Assembly (NCBI RefSeq): GCF_025370775.1
Contig: NZ_JAMXEX010000001.1
Location: 248,001 to 312,000, forward strand
Source: Ancylothrix sp. D3o
GTDB taxonomy: Bacteria; Cyanobacteriota; Cyanobacteriia; Cyanobacteriales; Oscillatoriaceae
Reading direction: 5' to 3'
Length of the DNA: 64,000 nt
Under the pieces are notes generated by a model. It saw nothing but the letters and a program-made list of their open reading frames with translations. It made no database searches and was not told the origin of the DNA. The position numbers and the translations under genes were made by a program. Shown in pieces: positions 47,201-56,903 of the stretch (position 1 is its first letter; each line of letters starts with the position of its first letter).

Positions 47201-47377
47201 AAAAACTCATGGTAGCCAAACCGATGTACAGCGAAAGGGCCCGTATTTAAGCAAATAAAACTGAGTGTCCTTTGCCTATCTGGGGATACGCGACGCTCAA
47301 AAATTTATATGTTATCAATTTAACGTTAGTTTCTCTCATGCCGGTGGGCAAAAACCACCCTCTTAAGGATTAATACT

Positions 47378-49963
47378 ATGACATTTTCTGATGCTGGTAG
47401 CATTCTGGCTACATTAACACAAGCTAATGGCATGGGTGCGTTAGCCCGTCGCGTTAAGGATCTACCAGTTCCCGAATTTGTCTGCTTGCTCGATTTTATT
47501 ACCGCTGAGTTTCAGCAATTTCTTAGGGCAATAGAACTGATTAATAATGATGCCCTAGAGACGATGTTAGAGCAATTACTTGATGCTTTTACCCTCAAAT
47601 TAGGGCAAATTATTCGGGCAGATCGTACCGCCATTTTTTTAGTTGATACAGAAAAAAAACAACTGTGGTCTAAAATTACTCAGGCTCCCAATGCTAAACC
47701 TTTAGAAATTCGCATACCTGTGCATATTGGCATTGTTGGGCGAGTGGCAGAAACCGGCGAACTTATCAATATTGCCGACGCCTACACTCATCCATCTTTT
47801 AACAAAGAAATTGACGAACACCCCGGATATCAAACCCAAAGTCTGCTCTGTATTCCGATTTTTAGTAATAAAAATCCTTCCGAAGTTGTCGCCGTAGTCC
47901 AGCTTTTAAATAAAGCCGGTAATGTGCCTTTTAGTAGTGAAGATGAAGATGAATTTCGTAACTTTGCAAGCTCAATAGGTATCATTTTAGAAAGTTGTCA
48001 GTCTTTTTATGTAGCGGCGCGGAAACAAAGAGGCGTTTCTGCACTTTTACGGGCGACATCTTCCTTGGGACAAAGTTTAGATTTAGATGCCACTTTACAA
48101 TCGGTGATGGAGCAAGCTCGTGATTTAATGCAGGCAGATCGCAGTACCTTATTTTTACTCAGTAAAGAAAGTAATGAATTGTGGACAAAAGTAGCTACTA
48201 CAAACAGTAAAAATAAAGTTGAAATTCGCATCACGGCTAATAAAGGCATTGCCGGTTATGTTGCTTCCACCGGCCAAACCCTTAATATCACTGATGCTTA
48301 TCAAGACCCTCGGTTTGATCCTAGCACCGACCAACGCACCGGCTATCTGACTCGGACAATATTATGTATGCCGGTGTACAGTTCATCGGGAGATTTAATT
48401 GGCGTTACTCAGTTAATTAATAAAAAAAATCAAGGCACTTTTACCAGTACCGATGAAGCCTTTATGGCAGCCTTTAACCGCCAGGCCGGTATTGCCCTTG
48501 AAAATGCCCAACTCTTTAAAAACGTCCTCATCGAAAAACAATATCAAAAAGACATTCTTCAAAGTTTATCTGATGCAGTCATTTCCACAGATATGCAAGG
48601 CAGAATCGTCACCATCAACGATGCCGCCCTTGAATTATTAGGCTGTCCCGTCAAAGCCGAAGGCGGAAAACACCGGCTTTTATGGGAAAATAAACTAATT
48701 GATCGCTACATTTGGGAAGTCGTACCTATCGAGAGTTTGCGTTGGCGTTTGCAAGATAGTCTCAGCAAAAAAAGTCACCATTATCTGCCCGAACAAAACT
48801 TAATTGTCGGGCTTTATATCGTGGATCATAAGGGTTCTTCTTCCCAAGCCAGGAAAAAAGAAAGTTATATTTTAGCTGTACAAGATCGCATCAAACCTGA
48901 TTTTTATATTCCTTGGAATGAGTTGGTATTTGAGGCCGGTGGTTCTCAAATTGCTACCCCAATTCCCCAAGAAAAAATCACCCAAATTGAACGCAGTATC
49001 AACCTCACAATTAACCCCCTCACCAACCCGGAAGGAGGCGTGCGAGGCGGCTTAGTTGTCTTAGAAGATATCAGCCGCGAAAAACGTCTAAAAAACACTA
49101 TGTATCGTTATTTAACTCCTGGTGTGGCCGAAAGAGTTATGGAATTAGGCGAAGACTCTTTGATGGTGGGAGAACGCAAAGAAGTCACCATTTTATTTTC
49201 AGATATACGCGGTTATACCACCCTTACAGAAAATTTAGGCGCTTCCGAAGTTGTCTCATTACTTAATCAGTATTTTGAAACAATGGTGGAGGCTGTTTTT
49301 GATCACGATGGCACTTTAGATAAATTTATTGGTGACGCCTTGATGGCCGTATTTGGTGCACCTCTTCCTTTAGCAGATCATGCCTGGAAGGCAGTAGAAT
49401 CATCCCTGGATATGCGCCGGCGTTTAGCAGAATTTAATAGAAAACGCATTGTGGAAGCCCAACCACAAATTCATGTCGGTATTGGCATCAGTTCGGGAGA
49501 CGTCGTATCAGGAAATATTGGCTCTCAAAAACGTATGGATTATACGGTAATTGGCGATGGCGTTAATTTAAGTTCTCGCTTGGAAGGTGTGACTAAAGAA
49601 TATGGCTGTGATATTATTTTGAGCGAGTACACTTACGAGTTATGCGCTGATAAAATTTGGGTGCGAGAATTAGATAAAATTCGCGTCAAAGGCAAACATC
49701 AAGCTGTTAATATCTATGAATTAATAGGCGACCGCCGCCAGCCTTTAGATGGCCAAAAAGCGAAAATGCTAGAACTCTATGAGGCTGGACGCCATGCTTA
49801 TTTAGTAAGGAATTTTAAAAAGTCACTGGTTTATTTTAATCAAATTGAAGAAATCGACCCCACAGATCGCGTTGTGGCTGTATATCTGGAACGCTGCTTA
49901 AATTATCTCAAAAATCCTCCGCCGGAAACTTGGGATGGTGTTCACACTATGACGACTAAATAA
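47378..49963 (+). CDS. Adenylate cyclase with two GAF domains and a PAS-like region
   Basis: An 861-residue signalling protein. GAF1 spans about 55-205 and GAF2 about 235-380 (for example IVGRVAETGELINIADAY). A PAS-like sensor (about 390-520) follows (SDAVISTDMQGRIVTIND). The class III cyclase domain (about 600-790) has metal aspartates D609 (FSDIRGYT) and D653 (FIGDALMAVFG), and the lysine and threonine positions (LDKFIGD and DYTVIGDGVN) fit ATP rather than GTP. A TPR-like tail ends the protein. Ligands and outputs are unknown; cyanobacterial relatives of the CyaB type bind cAMP in GAF domains. Confidence 0.9.
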   Translation: MTFSDAGSILATLTQANGMGALARRVKDLPVPEFVCLLDFITAEFQQFLRAIELINNDALETMLEQLLDAFTLKLGQIIRADRTAIFLVDTEKKQLWSKITQAPNAKPLEIRIPVHIGIVGRVAETGELINIADAYTHPSFNKEIDEHPGYQTQSLLCIPIFSNKNPSEVVAVVQLLNKAGNVPFSSEDEDEFRNFASSIGIILESCQSFYVAARKQRGVSALLRATSSLGQSLDLDATLQSVMEQARDLMQADRSTLFLLSKESNELWTKVATTNSKNKVEIRITANKGIAGYVASTGQTLNITDAYQDPRFDPSTDQRTGYLTRTILCMPVYSSSGDLIGVTQLINKKNQGTFTSTDEAFMAAFNRQAGIALENAQLFKNVLIEKQYQKDILQSLSDAVISTDMQGRIVTINDAALELLGCPVKAEGGKHRLLWENKLIDRYIWEVVPIESLRWRLQDSLSKKSHHYLPEQNLIVGLYIVDHKGSSSQARKKESYILAVQDRIKPDFYIPWNELVFEAGGSQIATPIPQEKITQIERSINLTINPLTNPEGGVRGGLVVLEDISREKRLKNTMYRYLTPGVAERVMELGEDSLMVGERKEVTILFSDIRGYTTLTENLGASEVVSLLNQYFETMVEAVFDHDGTLDKFIGDALMAVFGAPLPLADHAWKAVESSLDMRRRLAEFNRKRIVEAQPQIHVGIGISSGDVVSGNIGSQKRMDYTVIGDGVNLSSRLEGVTKEYGCDIILSEYTYELCADKIWVRELDKIRVKGKHQAVNIYELIGDRRQPLDGQKAKMLELYEAGRHAYLVRNFKKSLVYFNQIEEIDPTDRVVAVYLERCLNYLKNPPPETWDGVHTMTTK

Positions 49964-50331
49964 ATTCTACATTGTCGCAACTATAGCGGTTTTCATTGAT
50001 CCTGATACAGTTTAGGCGTTTTAAAAATCTGTCTATATGAAAATCGGTTTTTGGTCGTTCCCCGTCTTAAAAATATCGCTATATATACATATTTTTTACC
50101 TTTTGCAGGCCATTAAATGCTACCAACAGCGGAGCCAAGGTGCAACTACATACCAAGCTTGATGTATCTCCCAATCTCTGATTAAAATACTCAGTGCGGT
50201 ACACTAGAAAGCTAAAATAACTGTTGCCGGTGGCAGAAAAACCCACGTTTGCAGTGTTCTTTGACCCGCACAACACACTACCAATCGGGAAACCGCCGGC
50301 AATTAAATAACCCTAAATAACGGTATCCCTC
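49964..50331. other. 368-base gap before purC
   Basis: No gene, RNA or clear promoter recognised. The weak reverse reading frame here has no protein-like features. Confidence 0.4.
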
Positions 50332-51066
50332 ATGTCTTCTCAACAAAAGCTTTACGAAGGCAAAGCAAAAATTATCTACACAACCGATGATCCAGAAATT
50401 TTACTGGCACATTACAAAGACGATGCCACAGCTTTTAATGCTCAAAAGCGAGGCACAATTGTCGGCAAAGGCCAGATAAACTGTACCATTTCTAGCCATA
50501 TCTTTCGGCAACTTGAAACCGCCGGCATTCCCACCCACTTTATCGACTGCCCCACCGCAAACCAAATGCTAGTCAGGCGTGTAACGATCATTCCCCTAGA
50601 AGTGGTGGTGAGAAATATTGCCGCCGGCAGTCTGTGCAAACAAACCGGCATACCGGAAGGAAAGGTACTCAAAACTCCCCTAGTCGAGTTTTATTATAAA
50701 AACGACGGACTCGGAGATCCTTTGCTCACTCGCGGACGCCTCTACGAAATGGAACTCGCCACCCCCTCTCAAGTTGAAGAACTGCAAAACATGGCATTGC
50801 AAATTAATTCGTACCTGCAAAACTTTTTTGAAAAATGTAACATCACCCTCGTAGACTTTAAACTAGAATTTGGTATTGACAGCCTCTTAAAACTGCAACT
50901 CGCCGATGAAATTAGCCCCGACACTTGCCGATTGTGGGATAACAGCGAAGCAGATCCACAAAAGCGCGTTATGGATAAAGACCGTTTTCGCCGCGATCTC
51001 GGAAACGTCGAAGAAGCTTATCAAAGAGTTTTAGAGCGCGTTTTGTCTGCTGTTGAGACAATTTAA
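50332..51066 (+). CDS. purC: SAICAR synthetase
   Basis: A 244-residue enzyme of purine synthesis that joins aspartate to CAIR with ATP. KLYEGKAKIIYTT is the phosphate loop near the N-terminus, RRVTIIPLEVVVRNIAAGS the central block and LVDFKLEFG the third. Standard length, no oddities. It precedes the omp85 gene, as in many cyanobacteria. Confidence 0.96.
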   Translation: MSSQQKLYEGKAKIIYTTDDPEILLAHYKDDATAFNAQKRGTIVGKGQINCTISSHIFRQLETAGIPTHFIDCPTANQMLVRRVTIIPLEVVVRNIAAGSLCKQTGIPEGKVLKTPLVEFYYKNDGLGDPLLTRGRLYEMELATPSQVEELQNMALQINSYLQNFFEKCNITLVDFKLEFGIDSLLKLQLADEISPDTCRLWDNSEADPQKRVMDKDRFRRDLGNVEEAYQRVLERVLSAVETI

Positions 51067-51080
51067 GCGCTTTGTTCATA

Positions 51081-51236
51081 ATTCATGGTTCATGGTTTAA
51101 AAAACAGCGGTCAAAAGCAAGTAATTTTCTTGACAAAACCAATCAAAAGTGATAAAGAGAATCTGCCGGCATGAGGGCGAGCAAATCAAGATACTGATGA
51201 TTACTGAGCGCTGACCACATACAATGAACCATGAAT
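51081..51236. repeat. 13-base inverted repeat overlapping the upstream omp85 start
   Basis: ATTCATGGTTCAT (51081-51093) is the exact reverse complement of 51224-51236. The candidate ATG at 51224 therefore lies in a repeat, which argues for a later start for omp85. Confidence 0.55.
51130..51158 (+). promoter_or_regulatory. Sigma70-like promoter of the omp85 gene
   Basis: TTGACA (51130-51135), 17-base spacer, TAAAGA (51153-51158). Confidence 0.5.
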
Positions 51237-51289
51237 CATCAACTTTCAAAAATTTAGGTGTGTGGGAAGTGAACAACAACGTTAACAAA

Positions 51290-53857
51290 ATGCGACTACC
51301 TCCCGTATGGGTGGCAGTTTTAACCGCCTCAACAACCCTCTCATTATCGAACTCTATCAGTGCAAAAACTCTAACTTCGACTGATACTTATTCCGCAGAT
51401 AGTGCCAGTGAGCATCTGAGTTTGGCAAAAAACCCATTGTTCTCAGCCGGCCTGCCAAAAACATCCCTTAGTTTTGAGCGTGGCGAAGGCGCGGAGAAAA
51501 TGGCAGTTGTGCCAATCAATGAAAGAATGCGGGCCGGCAGTCGTCTGAATGAGCAAGCAAAAGAACAGACATCTGAAAGCCCAGAAATTGCCACAAAAAC
51601 CGAAAATTTACCCTTATTTTCTAGGGAAATGCCGGCTGAGGATTTGTTAAAAGCTGCGCCGAACAGGGCGATTTTTAGCGGACTTGCCGACGACAAAAGT
51701 ACAGACAATGATATAAGCGCAGGTGCACAGAAATCTCTCGAACCTAGAAACATCTCGGTTCAACCGGCCCCTACGCCGACAAATTTTCGGGAAATAAAGT
51801 CTTTTTTGCCTTCCGGGGCTCAAAGTGAGCAAAAACAGATAGCGACCGCCCAGACAGAGGCGACTACGGCTGAATGGTTAACAGTGTTATCAACCGGCCT
51901 ACTCAAACCCCAACAACACCCAGCCATTGCCCAAAACCCCGAACCAGTCCCACCGCCACCACCACCACAAACACCGCCACCGACCAGACCAGCGCCGCCA
52001 CCGGCCCCCATACCCTTGCCGGTGACACCGCCGCGTCAAAGCAGCGATTGTCCTGATCCGAATGCGCCTCAAGTTTTGGTGGCCGAAGTTGCCGTCAGTG
52101 GGGTAGAAGGCGAATTGCAAAATGAAGTGTATCGCGTGATTCGCACACAACCCGGACGGACTACCAACCGCTGCCAATTGCAAGAAGACATAAACGGAAT
52201 TTTTGCAACGGGGTTGTTTTCCACCGTTGATTACCAACCACAAGACACGCCCTTGGGGGTGAGAGTTACCTTTGTGGTACAACAAAACCCAATTTTGCAA
52301 AGTGTGGTAATTAATGCAGTGCCGGCCGGTGCCGCTGGTGTGGTGCCGCAAAGCGTCGTAGATGAAATTTTTAGGCCGCAGTATGGCACGATTCTCAACT
52401 TGCGGCAATTTCAAGAAGGCGTCAGACGTTTAAATCAGTGGTACAAAGACAACGGTTATATTTTGGCGCAGGTCATCGCCTCAAGTCCGGTGGATAACCA
52501 AGGCAGAGTGACTCTCCAAGTAGCTGAAGGTGTCGTCGAAGATGTCCAAATTCGCTTTCTTAATAAAGAAGGAGAAGCGACTGATGAAGAGGGGAATCCG
52601 ATTCGAGGCCGCACTCGTGAATTTATTATTACGCGAGAAATGGCACTAAAGCCTGGGGGAGTGCTTAATGAAACTTCCTTGATCGCCGATCTGCGCCGCT
52701 TATTTGGGTTGGGGATTTTTGAAAAAGTCGAACCGTCTTTAAATCCAGGTCAAGATCCCCGCAAGGTTGTGGTGGTGTTGAATGTTACAGAAAGAAATAC
52801 CGGCTCACTGGGTGCCGGTGCCGGTTTATCTTCGGCCACCGGTTTGTTTGGTACTGTCAGCTATCAAGAATCAAACCTAGGTGGAAATAACCAAAAATTA
52901 GGGGCGCAGTTACAAGTCAGCGAACGCGCTTTATTGTTTGATGTATCTTTCACAGATCCTTGGATTGCCGGTGATCCTTTCCGTACTTCTTATACAGTGA
53001 ACGGTTTCCGCCGCCGGTCGATTTCTTTAATTTTCGCTGGGGGGCCCAATGAAGTCGAGTTACCGGATGATCAGGGACGGCCTCGAATTGTGCGAACCGG
53101 CGGCGGTGTCACCTTTACTCGTCCTTTGACTCCCAATCCTCTTGTAGCTTCTGAGTGGACAGCCTCGCTCGGTTTGCAGTATCAGCGCGTGGAAACCCGC
53201 GACTCTGATGGTGATATTGCCACAGTCGATGAAGCCGGCAGTCCCTTAAGTTTTAGTGGAGATGGCCAGGATGATTTAACTACGGTTCAGTTTGGCTTAG
53301 TCCGAGATTTGCGGGATAACGCTTTAAAACCAACCAGGGGTTCAGTGCTGCGGTTGACCACAGAACAATCGATTCCGATTGGTGCCGGAAATATTCTCCT
53401 CAACCGCCTACGCGGTAGTTATTCGCAGTATGTGCCGGTGAACTTTTTTAGATTTGCTGAAGGGGCGCAAACTCTGGCATTTAATTTCCAAATCGGTACG
53501 ATTTTAGGCGATTTGCCACCCTATGAGGCGTTTGCTTTGGGGGGTAGCAACTCGGTACGCGGTTTTGATGAAGGTGATTTAGGAAGCGGTCGCAGTTTTG
53601 TTCAGGCGACGGCTGAGTATCGTTTTCCGGTGTTTTCGTTTTTGAATGGGGCGTTATTTGTGGATTTTGGCAGTGATTTAGGCAGCGGCAGTTCTGTCCC
53701 AGGCGATCCGGCAGGAGTGCGGGGTAAACCAGGCACCGGCCTTGGTTACGGTTTAGGTGTGCGCGTTGATACTCCCTTGGGGCCGATTCGTGTGGATTAT
53801 GGTTTCAGTACCGAAGGCGATGCCAGATTTCACTTTGGTATCGGAGAACGTTTCTAA
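51290..53857 (+). CDS. bamA: Outer-membrane assembly protein BamA/Omp85
   Basis: About 855 residues from ATG 51290 (MRLPPVWVAVLTASTTLSLS), which begins a signal peptide; the frame is open from ATG 51224, but that start lies in an intergenic repeat, and GTG 51269 is also possible. A Pro-rich linker (PPPPPPQTPPPTRPAPPPAP) precedes three POTRA domains (about residues 255-500) and the 16-stranded barrel with SVRGFDEGDLG, the conserved lid motif, and the final phenylalanine (GIGERF). It inserts barrel proteins into the outer membrane. The protein is related to chloroplast Toc75. The Pro-rich linker is common in cyanobacterial forms. Confidence 0.93.
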   Translation: MRLPPVWVAVLTASTTLSLSNSISAKTLTSTDTYSADSASEHLSLAKNPLFSAGLPKTSLSFERGEGAEKMAVVPINERMRAGSRLNEQAKEQTSESPEIATKTENLPLFSREMPAEDLLKAAPNRAIFSGLADDKSTDNDISAGAQKSLEPRNISVQPAPTPTNFREIKSFLPSGAQSEQKQIATAQTEATTAEWLTVLSTGLLKPQQHPAIAQNPEPVPPPPPPQTPPPTRPAPPPAPIPLPVTPPRQSSDCPDPNAPQVLVAEVAVSGVEGELQNEVYRVIRTQPGRTTNRCQLQEDINGIFATGLFSTVDYQPQDTPLGVRVTFVVQQNPILQSVVINAVPAGAAGVVPQSVVDEIFRPQYGTILNLRQFQEGVRRLNQWYKDNGYILAQVIASSPVDNQGRVTLQVAEGVVEDVQIRFLNKEGEATDEEGNPIRGRTREFIITREMALKPGGVLNETSLIADLRRLFGLGIFEKVEPSLNPGQDPRKVVVVLNVTERNTGSLGAGAGLSSATGLFGTVSYQESNLGGNNQKLGAQLQVSERALLFDVSFTDPWIAGDPFRTSYTVNGFRRRSISLIFAGGPNEVELPDDQGRPRIVRTGGGVTFTRPLTPNPLVASEWTASLGLQYQRVETRDSDGDIATVDEAGSPLSFSGDGQDDLTTVQFGLVRDLRDNALKPTRGSVLRLTTEQSIPIGAGNILLNRLRGSYSQYVPVNFFRFAEGAQTLAFNFQIGTILGDLPPYEAFALGGSNSVRGFDEGDLGSGRSFVQATAEYRFPVFSFLNGALFVDFGSDLGSGSSVPGDPAGVRGKPGTGLGYGLGVRVDTPLGPIRVDYGFSTEGDARFHFGIGERF

Positions 53858-54100
53858 AGTTAAGTACCCTCAAAAGGCTTATTTTTGTGTGCAATTAGAT
53901 ACAAAATTGCCCGGTTTTCAAGCATCTATCTAGCCCTTTGGGGGCCACTTATTTTTGGAACCCAAGGGTTGTCAAAATTACCGACTCAATTTTGCCGGCC
54001 TTGGAAATGTTGATTTGAAAGGCTGATAGCTACAGGGAATGGGTAATGGGGTAATGGCTGATTTGTATAGTTGTTGTGAATTAAATGGAACATTACAACG

Positions 54101-55012
54101 ATGCTCAAAACAATAGAAACGTCTTCTGTGACTTCCTATACGGTAGGAAGCGCGATTGAAATCTCAGGCGTAGGGTTACACACCGGCACTTTGACTCGGC
54201 TGAAAATCTTGCCGTCGGCGGGAGAAGGTCGCTATTTTGTGAGAACTGATTTACCTGGAAAGCCTAGTATCCCGGCGTTGGTGGAATTTGTGCGATCTTC
54301 GACGCTTTCAGTGGAACTTGCTAAGGGTGATGCTTCTGTGCGGACGGTAGAACATTTGCTGGCTGCTTGTGTGGCTTTGGGCGTTGAGAGCGTTCGGATC
54401 GAAGTAGATGGGCCGGAATTACCGCTATTGGATGGTTCGGCTCAACCTTGGGTGATGGCAATTGCCTCCGCAGGAGTGGTGCCGGTGTCGGGGAGTGGGG
54501 CTGAGCAGTCTTCGATTCTGGCACTAGGAGAAATGGGACTAGGAAAGGGTGACAGCGTTCGCCGGCCCTTATCTCCGCTTTTTGTTCAAGAAGGTGATGC
54601 CTTTGTGACTGCTCTACCGGCTCAAGTAACTCGTTTTACCTATGGTATTGAGTTTGAATCTGCCGCCATTGGTAAACAGTGGCACAGTTGGACGCCGGCC
54701 ATTGAAAGTTTTAGTGATGAAATTGCGCCGGCACGGACTTTTACTTTGGCGCGATATGTCGAGCAGATGCGGCAGGCCGGTTTAATTAAAGGGGGAAATC
54801 TTGAGAGTGCCTTGGTTTGTGACGAAACCGACTGGTTAAATCCGCCTCTGCGATTTGCAAATGAGCCGGTACGTCATAAAATCTTAGACTTAGTGGGCGA
54901 TCTAAGCTTGCTTGGAAAAATTCCTTGCGCTCATTATGTGGCCTACAAAGCCAGTCACAAGTTGCACGTCCAACTAGCGAGACTTTTGGCTGCAAATGAT
55001 GCCGGTTATTAG
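54101..55012 (+). CDS. lpxC: UDP-3-O-acyl-N-acetylglucosamine deacetylase
   Basis: A 303-residue zinc enzyme of lipid A synthesis. Zinc ligands H85 ([12 protein letters not shown]), H259 and D263 (HKILDLVGD), and the catalytic H286 ([13 protein letters not shown]) are present. Residues about 124-168 form a cyanobacterial insertion ([10 protein letters not shown] and following). Order with fabZ, lpxA and lpxB is standard. Lipid A of this type fits a cyanobacterial outer membrane. Confidence 0.95.
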   Translation: MLKTIETSSVTSYTVGSAIEISGVGLHTGTLTRLKILPSAGEGRYFVRTDLPGKPSIPALVEFVRSSTLSVELAKGDASVRTVEHLLAACVALGVESVRIEVDGPELPLLDGSAQPWVMAIASAGVVPVSGSGAEQSSILALGEMGLGKGDSVRRPLSPLFVQEGDAFVTALPAQVTRFTYGIEFESAAIGKQWHSWTPAIESFSDEIAPARTFTLARYVEQMRQAGLIKGGNLESALVCDETDWLNPPLRFANEPVRHKILDLVGDLSLLGKIPCAHYVAYKASHKLHVQLARLLAANDAGY

Positions 55013-55302
55013 GTCGGGTTGTGTGATCTTGACCTTTGAAACGGTGGTTTGATGCCGAAAAAAATGTCTCCAATGGTTGCGAAAATTTGTCAGTGAAGAG
55101 CCGGAGCGTGCTTTGGCAAAACTTGTGGCAAGATGCGTTAGATCGTGGGCCACCGGCTTGTATAATCAACTATTGCAACCCGATCAAGAGTCCTTGGTGA
55201 CTGGTGGCTGGTGTAATGGTAATTTTTTCACGCCTTCACCAATCCTCGATCACCGATTTGCCAAAAAACTCAGATTCCAGCACACCATCTACCAAAAAAC
55301 TC

Positions 55303-55845
55303 ATGTCCACTTTGACCGACGTTAACGCTCCCACTTCTCCCGAAATTTCGACCGAGTACCCTTCCCCAAATCAAGAGGTTTCCGAGCAAGTGATAGCAAC
55401 ACCGGCCCCGAAAACGCTTTTTACGATTGAAGAAATCCAACAATTACTCCCCCACCGTTACCCGTTTGCGCTGGTAGACCGAATTATTGATTATGTCCCC
55501 GGAAAAAAAGCGGTGGGGATTAAAAATGTGAGTATCAATGAGCCGCATTTTCAGGGACATTTTCCAGGTCGTCCGATTATGCCTGGAGTTTTGATTGTGG
55601 AGGCGATGGCGCAGGTGGGAGGAATTGTTTTAACACAAATACCTGATTTGCCAAAAGGTTTATTTGTGTTTGCCGGTATTGATAAAGTAAGATTCCGCCG
55701 GCCGGTGGTTCCTGGTGACCAATTGGTAATGACTTTAGAGTTAATTTGTCTCAAACAACGCCGGATCGCCAAAATGCAAGGCCGTGCTGAGGTAGATGGG
55801 AAATTGGTCACCGAAGGTGAACTGATGTTCTCTTTGGTGGACTGA
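55303..55845 (+). CDS. fabZ: 3-hydroxyacyl-ACP dehydratase
   Basis: A 180-residue hot-dog-fold enzyme of fatty acid synthesis from ATG 55303 ([16 protein letters not shown]); an in-frame upstream ATG at 55204 lies in noncoding-looking sequence. The catalytic histidine is in [13 protein letters not shown] and the glutamate in VLIVEAMAQ. The N-terminal 40 residues are a disordered extension. It sits between lpxC and lpxA as in other bacteria. Confidence 0.93.
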   Translation: MSTLTDVNAPTSPEISTEYPSPNQEVSEQVIATPAPKTLFTIEEIQQLLPHRYPFALVDRIIDYVPGKKAVGIKNVSINEPHFQGHFPGRPIMPGVLIVEAMAQVGGIVLTQIPDLPKGLFVFAGIDKVRFRRPVVPGDQLVMTLELICLKQRRIAKMQGRAEVDGKLVTEGELMFSLVD

Positions 55846-55948
55846 AAAATTTATTCGAGTGTGCTGGATAGTTCAATCTGTCACTGTGTGGGGTTGAAGC
55901 ATCAAGTTTAATCGCACAAGGAAAGATTGAACAAGCGATCAATCAATT

Positions 55949-56782
55949 ATGAAAACATTAATTCATTCCACCGCTGTTATTCATCCCCAGGCCGAGTTAC
56001 ACCCAACGGTTAAAGTGGGTGCCTATGCGGTGATTGGGGAAGGCGTAAAAATTGGTGCCCAAACGGAAATTGGCCCTCATGTTGTTATTGAGGGAAATAC
56101 GGAAATTGGGTCAAGAAATCGCATTTTTGCCGGGGCGGCTATTGGTTTAGAACCACAGGATCTTAAATACAATGGTGCGTCAACTGGTGTAAAAATTGGC
56201 GATGACAATACGATTCGGGAATATGTGACGGTAAATCGGGCAACTGGGGCCGGTGAAATTACAAAAATCGGCAATGGAAATTTATTGATGGCCTATTGCC
56301 ATGTCGCCCATAATTGCACAATTGAAGATAATGTGGTGATTGCCAATACTGTTGCCTTGGCGGGTCATGTTTATATTGAGTCAAGGGCGACTATTGGAGG
56401 TGTTTTAGGGGTTCACCAATTTGTCCGTATAGGCCGGTTGGCTATGGTTGGGGGAATGAGTCGAATTAGCCGAGATGTACCGCCTTATATGCTAATAGAA
56501 GGAACACCGGCACGGGTTTATTCTCTCAATTTGCTGGGTCTAAAACGAGCAAAGTTGACAGCAGGGGATGTAAGTTTACTAAAAAAAGGTTTCCGAACAA
56601 TTTACCGTTCAGGGTTAACAGTAAGTCAAGCCTTAGAAGCCGTAAGCTTATTACCAGAAAACGAACATTTGCAACATTTGAGCCGGTTTTTACAAATGTC
56701 GCAAACCCCAGGCCGGCGCGGTTTAACACCAGGCAAAAAATCAAAATCCCACACTCAAGAAACCCACCCAGACGAAGACTAA
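55949..56782 (+). CDS. lpxA: UDP-N-acetylglucosamine acyltransferase
   Basis: A 277-residue left-handed beta-helix enzyme with many hexapeptide units (for example IGEGVKIGAQTEIGPHVV). The catalytic histidine lies in CHVAHNCTIED, and VNRATGAGE is the family block. It adds the first acyl chain to UDP-GlcNAc in lipid A synthesis. The C-terminal 20 residues (TPGKKSKSHTQETHP) are a charged extension. Confidence 0.95.
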   Translation: MKTLIHSTAVIHPQAELHPTVKVGAYAVIGEGVKIGAQTEIGPHVVIEGNTEIGSRNRIFAGAAIGLEPQDLKYNGASTGVKIGDDNTIREYVTVNRATGAGEITKIGNGNLLMAYCHVAHNCTIEDNVVIANTVALAGHVYIESRATIGGVLGVHQFVRIGRLAMVGGMSRISRDVPPYMLIEGTPARVYSLNLLGLKRAKLTAGDVSLLKKGFRTIYRSGLTVSQALEAVSLLPENEHLQHLSRFLQMSQTPGRRGLTPGKKSKSHTQETHPDED

Positions 56783-56903
56783 ACCCAACCCAAAAACCTA
56801 TCCTATTTATCTGCGTTCATCTGCGTTTATCTGCGGTTAAAAAATCAAAACCCCAAACCTCCACCGGCCAAAAAAACTTTACGGCCTAAATTTTAGTGAA
56901 AAA

